Shown: piece by piece, positions 48,564-57,090 of the stretch
How the letters are laid out: each line of letters begins with the position of its first letter
Position numbering within the stretch: position 1 is the stretch's first letter
Assembly: GCA_041481445.1 (NCBI GenBank)
Contig: JBGPBV010000012.1
Location: 14,842 to 78,841 of the forward strand
From: AA29 sp041481445
GTDB lineage: Bacteria > Acidobacteriota > Vicinamibacteria > Fen-336
Length of the DNA stretch: 64,000 bases
Direction: 5' to 3'
Notes under the pieces: generated by a model
The model's input: the letters and a program-made list of their open reading frames with translations, nothing else
What the model was told of the DNA's origin: nothing
The model's database searches: none
Translations under genes and position numbers: made by a program

Positions 48564-50408
48564 TCAGGGGCCGATCGGGTTCTCCCGCCGCGACACGAAC
48601 TCGTCCCAGAAGATCGTGCCCGAGGCTCCGCCCTTTACGCTGAGCGCGCCCAGGCGCACGAAATCGACCGCGCTGCGATTGTTGTCGAGGTCGGTCATCA
48701 GCGCGACCGAGGTACCGTCCACGAGCAGCTCGCACTGACCGTCGTTTGCGTCCGGGGCGCTCGAGCGGCGCCAGCTCAGCTCGATGACGTGGGGCGCGTC
48801 CGTGATGGGAGCGAAGGGGGTGTCGGACTGGCTGTTGTCGTCCAGCCGGCAGCGTCCCCTCACGGAATAGAGGTTGTTCTGGCGCCGCAGCACCACCGCC
48901 GCCAGGCGCCGCGTAGGGGCCTCCTCGAAGGCGACGAAGATGCGCGTCCGGAAGTGGCCCTGCGCCTCGCCGGGGTCGAAGCCGTTGGGATCGAAATAGA
49001 AGCGTGCCCGGTAACGGTTCTCGTCGCTGGGCGAGGTGTCCTCGACGAAGAGGCTCGCCGTGTCGTTCACGAGGCCCCGCAGGCCCACCGTGGTGAAGTG
49101 CAAGGCGGCGTTGGTGGACAGGCTCAGGTTGCCGCCATCGGTCGCGGCCGCCGACCAGGCCGCGAGCGTCCCCGCCTCGAAATCGTCCTGGAAGATCAGG
49201 TCCGGCTCGAAGCGCTGGCCGAACACTCCCATGCTGTCCCCGTCCTGCCCGTAGCTGTCCCAAGCCACGACGAACCTGCCGTTCGCGGCCGCGGCCACCG
49301 ACGGGTACACCTGTCGCCCCGTGGTGAACGAGTTCACCGCGAAATCGGGCCCTTCCGGCCGGCCCTGGAAGTCGAAGCGGCGCCCGAACACTCCCTCCAT
49401 GCTGCCGTCCTGATAGCTCCGCCAGGCCACGACGAAGTTGCCGCCGGCGTCCGCGCTGACGGAGGGATGCGTCTGCGCGTCTGTCGTGTAGGAGTTCACG
49501 GTGAAATCCGGTCCCACGGGTGCCCCGGCGGCGTTGAACCGCCGGCCAACGATGCCGGGCCCGCTGCCGTCGTCGCCGACCCAGACGACCACGAACTTGC
49601 CGCTCGCATCCATGGCGACGGAAGGCGTGGTCTGGGCGCCGGACGTGTAGGAATTCACACGGAACTCGATGCCGGCGGCGGCGCCGCCGGCATCGTATCG
49701 CTGTCCGTAGATGCCGAAACTGCTGCCGTCCTGGCCGTAGCTTTCCCAGACGACGACGAAGTTGCCGCTCGTGTCGGAGGCGATGGAGGGCGCCTGCTGG
49801 GTGAACGTCGTGTGGGAGTTGACGAGAAACTCGCCGCCCTGGGCGACGCCGGCGGCATCGTAGCGGCGCGCAAAGACGCCCCAGGAACTGCCGTCCGCGG
49901 GCGCATAACTCTGCCAGGCCACGACGAACCGCCCATCGCCGCCGACGGCAACGGACGGATGCTGCTGGTAGCTGGTCGTGAAGGAGTTGACCAGGAACTC
50001 CGGGCCGGGGACGCCGGCCGGGTCGAATTGCCGCCCGAAGATGCCGTCGGCGCTGCCGTCCTGATCCGGGCTTTCCCAGACCACCACCGCGTGGCCGTTC
50101 GTCCCGGAGGCGACCCGGGCGAGGCGCTGGGTGCCTGTCGTATAGGCGTTGACCCGGAATTCCGAGCTACCCAGCGGGTTTCCCGAGGCGTCGTATCGCC
50201 GCCCAAAGATGTCGAGCGCGCCGCCGTCGACCTGCGTGCTGTGCCAGATTACGATGAAATTCCCGGCCGCATCCGAGGCGATAGAGGGGATGCCTTGATA
50301 GCCGGTCGAATAGGTGTTGACCTGGAACTCGGGCCCGAGGCTCGCCTGGGCCGAACCCAGGGCGGGAAGCAGGACAACCATCGCCGCCGTCAGCGTCGGT
50401 ATGCGCAT
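48564..50408 (-). CDS. Secreted seven-repeat beta-propeller-like protein
   Basis: About 614 residues. GGAGG lies seven bases before ATG 50408 (an adjacent ATG at 50411 is possible), which suits the signal peptide RIPTLTAAMVVLLPALGSAQ. Seven repeats of about 54 residues follow, each like EFRVNSYTSGAQTTPSVAMD then GKFVVVWxSxxQDGSxxGIF and GRRYDAAG. Seven such units would close a propeller. The last 210 residues form a separate beta-sandwich (FQDDFEAGTLAAWSAAATDG; RYRARFYFDPNGFDPGEAQG) like a LamG/concanavalin domain. No active site is evident. It is likely a surface or extracellular binding protein. Confidence 0.8.
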   Translation of the reverse strand: MRIPTLTAAMVVLLPALGSAQASLGPEFQVNTYSTGYQGIPSIASDAAGNFIVIWHSTQVDGGALDIFGRRYDASGNPLGSSEFRVNAYTTGTQRLARVASGTNGHAVVVWESPDQDGSADGIFGRQFDPAGVPGPEFLVNSFTTSYQQHPSVAVGGDGRFVVAWQSYAPADGSSWGVFARRYDAAGVAQGGEFLVNSHTTFTQQAPSIASDTSGNFVVVWESYGQDGSSFGIYGQRYDAGGAAAGIEFRVNSYTSGAQTTPSVAMDASGKFVVVWVGDDGSGPGIVGRRFNAAGAPVGPDFTVNSYTTDAQTHPSVSADAGGNFVVAWRSYQDGSMEGVFGRRFDFQGRPEGPDFAVNSFTTGRQVYPSVAAAANGRFVVAWDSYGQDGDSMGVFGQRFEPDLIFQDDFEAGTLAAWSAAATDGGNLSLSTNAALHFTTVGLRGLVNDTASLFVEDTSPSDENRYRARFYFDPNGFDPGEAQGHFRTRIFVAFEEAPTRRLAAVVLRRQNNLYSVRGRCRLDDNSQSDTPFAPITDAPHVIELSWRRSSAPDANDGQCELLVDGTSVALMTDLDNNRSAVDFVRLGALSVKGGASGTIFWDEFVSRRENPIGP

Positions 50409-50608
50409 CATGCCGCCTCCATCCGACGTCACCGGCGCGCGGTGGTTGGGCCGTGCCCTCCTGCTGATTCTGTCTCGGAACCCTGTTGATACGCCTCCCG
50501 CGCATGATCGTCAAGCACCGTCAGTGGGCCGGGAACCCGTTCGGCGGCACGGGACGTGACCGACCGCGGTGGCCAGCGAGAGGGCCAGGGCCGGCGGCAG
50601 GGCGCGCA

Positions 50609-50863
50609 TCAGGGCGCGTCCCGCCACGCGTACACGGCCCGGTCGAAGTCGTTCACGAGGGCCTGCGGTCCGCCCTCGAAGAACGGCAGCATCTGCGTCA
50701 TGAGGAGGGCGCAGACGTTCTGGTCGCGGTCGATCCAGAAGAAGGTGTTGAAGATCCCTGACCAGGAGAGGGTATTCGCGCCGCGGCCCTTCTCCAGTGG
50801 CCGGCTGTTCAGGGCGAACTCGAAGAGATTCAGCATGCGAAAGGTATCGCACGCCTGACGCAC
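50609..50863 (-). pseudogene. Truncated serine hydrolase (beta-lactamase/DD-peptidase family), C-terminal end
   Basis: About 80 residues: FEFALNSRPLEKGRGANTLS, WSGIFNTFFWIDRDQNVCAL and LLMTQMLPFFEGGPQALVND. This matches the last part of class C beta-lactamase-related esterases and penicillin-binding-like proteins, including the Trp-Gly/Ser-Gly motif that corresponds to the third active-site element. The Ser-x-x-Lys and Tyr-x-Asn parts are missing. It ends in the normal place but has no N-terminus, so it is a leftover next to the tRNA-side island border. Confidence 0.65.
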
Positions 50864-50909
50864 GCGGGAGCCAAGGTTTAGATAAGTTGTTGATTCTAAA
50901 CGGTCATAA

Positions 50910-50934
50910 GTGGTGCCGGAGGCGGGACTCGAAC
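50910..50934 (-). repeat. Proximal attachment-site copy (tRNA-Leu 3' end)
   Basis: These are the last 24 bases of the intact tRNA-Leu gene plus one base beyond the CCA. They are identical to 39024-39048 and define the right border of the island. Confidence 0.75.
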
Positions 50935-50995
50935 CCGCATGGGTTTCCCCACACGCCCCTCAAACGTGCGTGTCTGCCAATTCCACCACTCCGGC
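50911..50995 (-). tRNA. tRNA-Leu (anticodon GAG)
   Basis: 85 bases with encoded CCA. The acceptor stem GCCGGAG pairs with CTCCGGC. The D arm (GTGGAATTGGCAGAC), anticodon stem CACGT/GCGTG with loop TTGAGGG, a long variable arm (class II, as expected for Leu) and T arm GCGGG-TTCGAGT-CCCGC are all complete. The anticodon GAG occupies 50959-50961 and reads CUC/CUU codons. Its 3' end is the target of the putative island. Confidence 0.95.
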
Positions 50996-51044
50996 AGCGG
51001 GGGTGGATACGAACTTTCGATTCTAGGGACGGCCCCCGGACGTG

Positions 51045-53504
51045 TCAAACGCGGACGTGATCGTCGGGCGCGGACGTCGCGGCCAGCGCGAGCAGCGCGA
51101 TCGGCAACACCACGTCGTCCGGGGACGCGGCGGGGGCCAGCCAGAGCGCGGCCATCGTGGCCGCGGCGGCCGCGGCCAGTCCGGCCTGCCCTCCGGGCGC
51201 GCGGCGCACGGTCCAGACGAGGGAGACCAGGGCCGCTCCCGCCGCCAGCGCCGGGCCCACGGCGTCGCTCTTGCCCGGCGCCGCGCCGAAGTAGAGCCGC
51301 AGGTTCGAGAGGCCGAGCCCGGGACCCAGGTGGGGCGGGTGGATGCCGCCGCTCGCCCAGAGGCCGGCCGCGCCGGCGAGGGCGAACGCGGCGAGAAGGG
51401 CGGAGGCAAGGCGGAGCCAGGAGGCGCCGCGCACGAGCGGCGGCGCGGCGGGGATGAGACGCGGGAACAGCGCGGACCCGGCGCCGAGGACCAACCCGCC
51501 CGCGACGGCGTGGCGCCTCGCCACGAGCACGGCCGCGGCGAGGGCGAGCGCGACCAGCACCACGTCGCCCGAGCCGAAGACCACGCCGAGAAGAGCCGGC
51601 GGCAGGACGAGCGAGGCGGCGAGCCGCACCAGCGGCACGTCCCCCCGCCCCATCCGGGCCAGGGCCAGGGCCACCGCGGCCAGGGCCACCACCGCCAGCA
51701 CCCGCGGGTCGGCCACACCCAGGCCGCGCAGGGTCGCCGCGAGCGCGCGCGCGGCCGGCGCGGGGTTTCCGGCGGATGCGGTGCCCGGAGGATCCTTGCG
51801 GAAGCTGACGCTCCAGGCCTCGCGAAGCGCTGGAACCGATGGACCCGGCCACACCGTCGCCGCCCATCCGTCCTGGACGCGGGGAATGCCGCTCAGGCGG
51901 CCGACCTTCATCACGACGAGGGCGGGGCCGATCGCGAGAACGCCCAGGGCCAGCGCGATCACGACCGTACGCGCGGCGCGGCGCGCGCGGACCACACCCA
52001 TCACCACGAGCGCGATCGCCAGCCCGGACGCGATGGCGCTGAGGAGCAGGCCGAGCGGGTCGCGGGTCAATGCCGGCCCCGCCCGCGGAGCGAGGGCGGC
52101 GAGCGGCCCCGTCGGCCACGGCCATCGCGCGGCGACGGCGTCGGCCCAGGTGGTGGCGAAGACCTCGCCCTCCGCGATCTCCACCGCCGTGGCCAGCAGG
52201 GCCAGCGAGCCGATCAGCACGTCGGGGGCGAGGGCGGCGCCGGCGGCGGCCGCCGCCGGCAGCAGCACGGCGGCCAGGAGGAGGGAGTTCGGATGCATCA
52301 CGCGCGAGACGTAGAGCGAGAGGAGGAGGGCCGCGCTGCCCGTCACCAGCGCGTCGGCGGCGCCGCCGCGACGGAGCTGCTCGCGGAGGAGCACGAAGCC
52401 GATGGGCACCAGCAGCAGGTAGAGCCCGCCGAGCGGAACGTAGTCGCGCAGGCTCGCCACGGCGCCCGTGTAGACGAGCAGGTTCGCCAGCCCCAGGCCC
52501 GGCGTGCCGCCCAGCGGGTAGTTGTCGCCGCCGGGCAGGCCGGCGTTGTAGCGCACGACGTCCCCCCAGAAGGCGCCGGGATCGAGCGCGGCCACCGGCG
52601 CCACCACCAGGAGGAACACCCCGCCCGCGATCGCGGCCATCCGCGCCGCGCGGCCACGGGCGGGCGCGGACACCAGATCGCGCATCGAGCGCGCGCCGGA
52701 CAGGTGGGCGAGAAGGAAGGGCGCGAACGGCCAGGCGAGCTGCTTGGTCGCGCAGGCCAGGCCCAGCAGCGCGGCCGCCGCCCGCGGACGTGGAGCCCGG
52801 GCGAGGTGCACCGCCCCCAGCAGGAGCGCGGCCACCAGGACGTCATTGGCCCCGAAGATCTGCTGCCAGTACACGAGCGGGCTCACCCAGACCGCGGCGG
52901 CGGCGGCCAGGCCGCGCGCGGGGTCCGCCCCCAGCCGGAAGGCCAGCGCCCCCGCGACCACGAAGGCGAGGAGCGTGACCACGCGCGGGTCGAAGACGCC
53001 CGTCGCCGCCCGCGCCAGCGGCACGAACGGCATCATCAACAGGTGGGTGCCGGGCAGGTACGCGTGGTGGTGCAGGATCGGGTTGCCGCCGTGCTCCGCC
53101 CAGAAATCGGAGACGCGCGCCTGCCGTCCGAGCATGCTGTCCGAGTAGTCCGCGCCGTAGGGGCTGCGGCCGGAGAGGATGCGGTCGATGGCGAGCGGCA
53201 GCTGGACGACGCCGCCGTCCTGGCCGTAGGGGCGGCCGGTGACGGCGCCCATGGTCACGAACGCCGCCGTGGGCAGGGCGACCAGGGCGGTCATGGCCAG
53301 GGCCAGCAGGGCCATCCGGACGCGCGGGCGCGCGCCGGCGAGAGCGCAGACCAGATACACGAGGGCCAGGCCGGCGGCCACGGCGGCCAGCGCCAGCGCG
53401 ATCGGGTCGCGGTCCAGCGCGCCCGCCGGGCGGGGCAGCAGGGGGCCGAGGGCGGCCGCGCGCGCGGCCAGCGCCTCGTCGTGCAGCACCCGCCAGCCGA
53501 GCAC
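51045..53504 (-). CDS. Large integral membrane protein, GT87-like (DUF2029) glycosyltransferase candidate
   Basis: 819 residues from GTG 53504, the first ordinary start codon; an in-frame open stretch continues upstream but offers only CTG. Most of the chain is hydrophobic, with perhaps 18 or more membrane segments. An early periplasmic loop has YGQDGGVVQLPLAIDRILSG, RSPYGADYSDS and HHHAYLPGTHLLMMPF. That fits lipid-dependent mannosyl/arabinosyl transferases of the GT-C fold, where acidic residues in loop 1 are catalytic. The second half seems to repeat the hydrophobic layout and may be an extra domain. No substrate can be assigned. It lies upstream of tRNA-Leu on the same strand. Confidence 0.7.
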   Translation of the reverse strand: MLGWRVLHDEALAARAAALGPLLPRPAGALDRDPIALALAAVAAGLALVYLVCALAGARPRVRMALLALAMTALVALPTAAFVTMGAVTGRPYGQDGGVVQLPLAIDRILSGRSPYGADYSDSMLGRQARVSDFWAEHGGNPILHHHAYLPGTHLLMMPFVPLARAATGVFDPRVVTLLAFVVAGALAFRLGADPARGLAAAAAVWVSPLVYWQQIFGANDVLVAALLLGAVHLARAPRPRAAAALLGLACATKQLAWPFAPFLLAHLSGARSMRDLVSAPARGRAARMAAIAGGVFLLVVAPVAALDPGAFWGDVVRYNAGLPGGDNYPLGGTPGLGLANLLVYTGAVASLRDYVPLGGLYLLLVPIGFVLLREQLRRGGAADALVTGSAALLLSLYVSRVMHPNSLLLAAVLLPAAAAAGAALAPDVLIGSLALLATAVEIAEGEVFATTWADAVAARWPWPTGPLAALAPRAGPALTRDPLGLLLSAIASGLAIALVVMGVVRARRAARTVVIALALGVLAIGPALVVMKVGRLSGIPRVQDGWAATVWPGPSVPALREAWSVSFRKDPPGTASAGNPAPAARALAATLRGLGVADPRVLAVVALAAVALALARMGRGDVPLVRLAASLVLPPALLGVVFGSGDVVLVALALAAAVLVARRHAVAGGLVLGAGSALFPRLIPAAPPLVRGASWLRLASALLAAFALAGAAGLWASGGIHPPHLGPGLGLSNLRLYFGAAPGKSDAVGPALAAGAALVSLVWTVRRAPGGQAGLAAAAAATMAALWLAPAASPDDVVLPIALLALAATSAPDDHVRV

Positions 53505-53628
53505 GCGCGGCGGATCGTAGGCGGCGAGATGCCGCGCGGTCAGGAGGAGGAGGGAGGGGACGACGGCGGCGTCGACGGGGAGGACGGATTCGCGCGCGGA
53601 CGGAGCGCCGGCCGCGCCCTCTTCCAGC

Positions 53629-53820
53629 CTACTCCTCCGCCGGCGGCGGGGTGACGCGGGCGCCGCACGAGCACACGATGCTGCGCGTCCTCCATTCGAT
53701 GCGCAGCAGCCGCCCGCAGGCCGTGCAGCCGAGGTACGTGCCCGAGGGGCGCAAGGGCGAAGCCGGGCGCGGAGAGGCCAGACGCGGCGACGCGGGCCGG
53801 ACCGGCAGCTTCATGGTCAC
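53629..53820 (-). CDS. Small zinc-ribbon-like protein
   Basis: 63 residues. After a Pro/Ser/Arg-rich repeat (RPASPRLASPRPASPLRPS) come Cys32-x-x-Cys35 and Cys50-x-Cys52 (GCTACGRLLR and IVCSCGARV), a plausible one-zinc ribbon. The function is unknown. The stop lies 125 bases before the GTG of the membrane-protein gene, and the intervening bases are open in that gene's frame. Codon use is in line with neighbours, so I treat it as real but uncertain. Confidence 0.5.
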   Translation of the reverse strand: MTMKLPVRPASPRLASPRPASPLRPSGTYLGCTACGRLLRIEWRTRSIVCSCGARVTPPPAEE

Positions 53821-53908
53821 CCCTGTCCCCGCGCGGACCGCGCGCGCGGACGATCGGTCAGCTTACGCCGCGGGGGCGGAAAGCTCAAGGGCGCGCATCA
53901 CACCGTCC

Positions 53909-54931
53909 TCACGCGCGGACGTCCTCCGGCTTGCGCGCGAGCACCTGGAAGAACGGGCCCACCAGCCGCATCGGCCGCCGCAGCGCGCGCACGGAGGCGA
54001 GCCGGTTGTAGAGGCGGGCGAGACGGCGGCGGCGGGGGCCGAAGGCCGCCATCTCCGTCGCGGGCAGGGGCGGCACCCGCAGGTCGCACTTCAGCCCGCC
54101 CTGCCTCTCCAGGAGCCGCCGTATCTCGCGCGCGCTGAGCAGCCGGACCCACGAGTAGGCGATCCCGGTCCGCCACCGCACGTACGGGGCCTGCCAGGCC
54201 CGCGGCAGCCAGCCCACGCCCCAGACCGAGACGTGCGGCTCCGCGGCCAGGCTGTAGCGGTTGGGCGTCGAGAGCGCGATCAGCCCGCCCGGCCGGGTGA
54301 CGCGGGCCGCCTCGGCCAGGAAGGCGGCGGCATCGGCCACGTGCTCCACGACGTCGAGCGCGACCAGCGCGGCCGCCGAGCCGTCCGCGATCGGGAGATG
54401 CTCGACCAGGGCCGCGGCCAGCCGCGCGCGCTGCCCGCGCGCCGCGAGCACCCGCCGCGCGACCACCAGGTTCACGAGGGAGGCGTCCACCCCCGCCATC
54501 TCGATCCCCTCCTCCGCCGCCGCGCTCAGCAGCCCTCCGAAGCCGCAGCCGGCATCCAGGACGGGGCCGCCTGACTCGAGGCAGGGGCGGAGCCAGCCGC
54601 GGAGCTCGTCGCCCATGCGGCCGGGACCCTCGAGACTCTGCCGCGTGCGGAGATCGAGCCGCGCCTCCGTCCATTCCGTGGGCGACCGCGAGGCCAGGGC
54701 GCGCCGGATCAGGTCGGCCAGGGAGAGGGTCTCCGCCTCTCCGGCCAGACGCCGCGCCGCCGCGGTGTCCGCGGCCACGTCGATCGCGCAGGGGCCGGGA
54801 ACGCGGAGATCGGGGATACCGGCCAGGATCGGGTAGCGGGCGCCGCAGCCGGTACACGCGATCTCCCCGTCCCCCCCCAGGGCGCCTCGACATCGAGGGC
54901 ACCGCCACGCGGGCGCGGGATCGTCGCCCAC
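53909..54931 (-). CDS. Class I SAM-dependent methyltransferase with N-terminal zinc ribbon
   Basis: 340 residues. Residues about 10-45 form a Trm112-like ribbon (CPRCRGALGGDGEIACTGCG, then ARYPILAGIPDL). The SAM-binding core starts at VLDAGCGFGGLLSAA, with acidic motif II in EMAGVDASLVNL. The downstream motif LVALDVVEHVADAAAFLAEA and RVTRPGGLIALSTPN complete the fold. The target is unknown; similar proteins methylate quinone or glycan-lipid precursors. The stop of the MFS gene lies a few bases upstream of its start, so it probably shares the surE-MFS transcript. Confidence 0.85.
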   Translation of the reverse strand: MGDDPAPAWRCPRCRGALGGDGEIACTGCGARYPILAGIPDLRVPGPCAIDVAADTAAARRLAGEAETLSLADLIRRALASRSPTEWTEARLDLRTRQSLEGPGRMGDELRGWLRPCLESGGPVLDAGCGFGGLLSAAAEEGIEMAGVDASLVNLVVARRVLAARGQRARLAAALVEHLPIADGSAAALVALDVVEHVADAAAFLAEAARVTRPGGLIALSTPNRYSLAAEPHVSVWGVGWLPRAWQAPYVRWRTGIAYSWVRLLSAREIRRLLERQGGLKCDLRVPPLPATEMAAFGPRRRRLARLYNRLASVRALRRPMRLVGPFFQVLARKPEDVRA

Positions 54932-54936
54932 CGTCC

Positions 54937-56202
54937 CTACAGGTCCCTCAGGCGCGGGTTCCAGGCCAGGCTGAAGAGAGCGAGCAGGGCCAGGAGCGCG
55001 GAGAACCCGCCGATCACCAGGGGCGCGCCGATCGAGCGCACCATGAGCCCCGCCACGAGGCTTCCGAGGGGCATGCCGCCGCGGAAGGCCACGCCGTAGA
55101 TGCTGAGGATCCGGCCCTTGAGATCCGCGGGCGCATTCTCCTGGACGAGCGAGTTGAGGGTGGAGAAGGCGGTCACCAGGCTCCCGCCCGCGACGAGGAG
55201 GAGGGCCATCGAGAGGCCCTGGATCCGCGAGGCCATGGCGGCGGTGGTGGCGGCACCGTACACCACGACCGCCGTGAGCATGATCCGCCCGCGCCCGGGA
55301 ACGTGCCCGCGGTGGGCGGTGGTCACCGCCCCCATGATGGCACCCACGCCGAAGCTCGTGAGGAGCGCGCTGAACCCGGCCACTCCCGTACGGAGCACGT
55401 CGCCCGCGATCACGGGCAGGTACGTGATCAGCGGATAGGCGAGCAGCGATCCGAAGAGGGCGGAGAGGGTCAGCCTCGACAGCAGCGGATCCCGCGCGAC
55501 GTGGCGCAGGCCGGCGCGCAGGCTCTCCCCGAGGGTGTCCCGGGCCGGGGGGGCCGGCGGCAGCTCGATCCTCCAGAGGGCGATGATGACGGCCACGAAG
55601 CTGACCGCGTTCACGGCGAAGCAGGCGCCGGTGCCCGCGCGGGCCAGGAGCACTCCCGCGATGGCGGGCCCGATCGCACGCGAGAGGTTGAACTGCAGCG
55701 AGTTCAGCGCCACCGCGTTCTGGATCTGCCGGGGGGGGACCAGGCTGGTGATCACGGCCTGGTAGGTGGGGGCGGACTGGCTCTGGGTGAGGCCGGTGAA
55801 GGCGGCGATGACGAGGATGGCCACGATGCCGAGGTGGCCGGTCACGTAGAGGAGGCCCAGGATGGCGGCCAGCGCCATCTGCAGCGTGTTCGACGTGATG
55901 AGGATGCGCCGCCGGCTGACGCGGTCGGCCACCGCCCCTCCGACCAGCATGAAGGTCAGGAGGGGGGTGTCGGACGCGAACGCGCGCAGGCCGAGGTAGA
56001 ACGGGTCGTGCATGCGCGTCTGGATGAGCCAGGCCAGGGCGACGTCCTGGGTCCAGGTGCCGATGCTGCTGAGGAAGGCTCCCGTCCAGATCAACCGGAA
56101 ATTGCGGAAGGCCAGGGCGGTAAGGAACGCGGGCAGGGGGAAGCCGGCGATCCGCGGCCGCTCCGGAACGGGCGTGGTGGGAGCGGGCGCCTCCGCCGTC
56201 AC
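54937..56202 (-). CDS. MFS transporter (EntS/MFS_3-like exporter)
   Basis: 421 residues from GTG 56202, which overlaps the surE stop as GTGA. About 12 membrane segments begin at FRNFRLIWTGAFLSSIGTWT, the family's opening. The A-loop is VGGAVADRVSRRRILITSNT, and APTYQAVITSLVPPRQIQNA with LSRAIGPAIAGVLLA follows. These features fit the MFS_3 group that exports siderophores or macrolide-like compounds using proton motive force. Its substrate is not clear. The order is surE, this gene, then the methyltransferase, five bases apart. Confidence 0.88.
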   Translation of the reverse strand: MTAEAPAPTTPVPERPRIAGFPLPAFLTALAFRNFRLIWTGAFLSSIGTWTQDVALAWLIQTRMHDPFYLGLRAFASDTPLLTFMLVGGAVADRVSRRRILITSNTLQMALAAILGLLYVTGHLGIVAILVIAAFTGLTQSQSAPTYQAVITSLVPPRQIQNAVALNSLQFNLSRAIGPAIAGVLLARAGTGACFAVNAVSFVAVIIALWRIELPPAPPARDTLGESLRAGLRHVARDPLLSRLTLSALFGSLLAYPLITYLPVIAGDVLRTGVAGFSALLTSFGVGAIMGAVTTAHRGHVPGRGRIMLTAVVVYGAATTAAMASRIQGLSMALLLVAGGSLVTAFSTLNSLVQENAPADLKGRILSIYGVAFRGGMPLGSLVAGLMVRSIGAPLVIGGFSALLALLALFSLAWNPRLRDL

Positions 56203-57035
56203 TTGAGGTCCCAGCCCTCCAGCTCCTTGCGCGCGGCGGCGTCGTTGACGTCGACGCGCAGCGGTGTGATGGCGACGTAGCCGTGGCCGATCGCGCCCAC
56301 GTCGGAATCGGTCCCTTCCTCCGTCGGCTCCGTCCACACGTTCCAGAAGTAGGTCTGGTGACGCGGGCTCTCCCGCCGCTCGTAGGCGTTCGTCCCCAGC
56401 GTCATCGCATGGGGGACGACCTTGACCCCCTTGATCGCGCCCTCCGGGATGTTGACGGAGAGGAAGGTCCCGCGCGGCACTCCCCCGCGCCGCAGCACCT
56501 CTCCGGCCAGCCGGCCCACGAAGGCGGCCCCCGCCCGGTAGTCCATGTCCGGGCCCTCCACCTGGCTGGCCGCGATGGCGGGGATGCCGTCGAAGGCGGC
56601 CTCGCGCGCCGCCCCCAGCGTGCCGGAGATGTAGATGCTGAGGCCGGCGTTGTCGCCGCGGTTGATCCCGGAGACCACGAGGTCCGGCCGCTCGGAGACG
56701 AGGGAGCTGAGGGCCAGGCGCACGCAGGTGGCCGGCCTGGCCACGATGCGGTACCACTTGCCGGACGCGCCCTCCACCTTCACCAGCGGGTCGATCTCGC
56801 GCATCATGATCGGGTCCGCGTAGGTGATCCCGTGGCCGACGCCGCTCTGGTTCTCGGCCGGGGCCGCCACCGTCACCTCGCCCACCTTGGCCAGCTCCGC
56901 GTAGACGGCGAGGAGGCCGGCGGCGGAGATGCCGTCGTCGTCGGAGAGGAGGATGCGCGGCCTCCGCTCCGCCGCCCCCGCGAGCGAGGACAGCCACAGC
57001 GCCGCCACCAGTGCGCAGAGCCAGACGCGTTTCAT
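56199..57035 (-). CDS. surE: SurE-type 5'/3'-nucleotidase with signal peptide (exported)
   Basis: 278 residues. A cleavable signal (KRVWLCALVAALWLSSLAGA) precedes the SurE fold: RILLSDDDGISAAGLLAVYA (the usual Asn before the metal-binding Asp pair is Asp here), the Ser loop APAENQSGVGHGITY and the Asn in VSGINRGDNAG. Classical SurE is cytoplasmic and dephosphorylates nucleoside monophosphates in stationary phase. This one should act in the periplasm, perhaps as an acid phosphatase. A purine-rich Shine-Dalgarno region (GGAAGGAAG) lies before the ATG. It leads a run with the MFS transporter and methyltransferase. Confidence 0.88.
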   Translation of the reverse strand: MKRVWLCALVAALWLSSLAGAAERRPRILLSDDDGISAAGLLAVYAELAKVGEVTVAAPAENQSGVGHGITYADPIMMREIDPLVKVEGASGKWYRIVARPATCVRLALSSLVSERPDLVVSGINRGDNAGLSIYISGTLGAAREAAFDGIPAIAASQVEGPDMDYRAGAAFVGRLAGEVLRRGGVPRGTFLSVNIPEGAIKGVKVVPHAMTLGTNAYERRESPRHQTYFWNVWTEPTEEGTDSDVGAIGHGYVAITPLRVDVNDAAARKELEGWDLK

Positions 57036-57078
57036 CGGTGTCGCTTCCTTCCCGGGGCAGCCGGGGACGGCCCCCCTC

Positions 57079-57084
57079 TATACT
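57079..57084 (+). promoter_or_regulatory. -10-like box six bases before a GTG start
   Basis: TATACT lies at 57079-57084 and the GTG of the next gene at 57091. There is no Shine-Dalgarno in between. The spacing is the same as at 7128-7133 (TACCAT before ATG 7140) and 34777-34782 (TATCAT on the minus strand before GTG 34770). Confidence 0.5.
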
Positions 57085-57090
57085 CTTCCC

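Larger units (their letters stand above)
39024..50934. mobile_element. Putative genomic island at tRNA-Leu(GAG)
   Basis: The last 24 bases of the tRNA-Leu gene plus one flanking base (50910-50934) are repeated exactly, in the same orientation, at 39024-39048. This is the footprint left by tyrosine-recombinase islands that enter a tRNA 3' end. Everything between is accessory: broken transposases, secreted repeat proteins, a sigma/kinase pair and truncated enzymes. The flanks are housekeeping genes. No integrase is visible, so the island would now be immobile or was moved by an enzyme encoded elsewhere. Confidence 0.65.
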
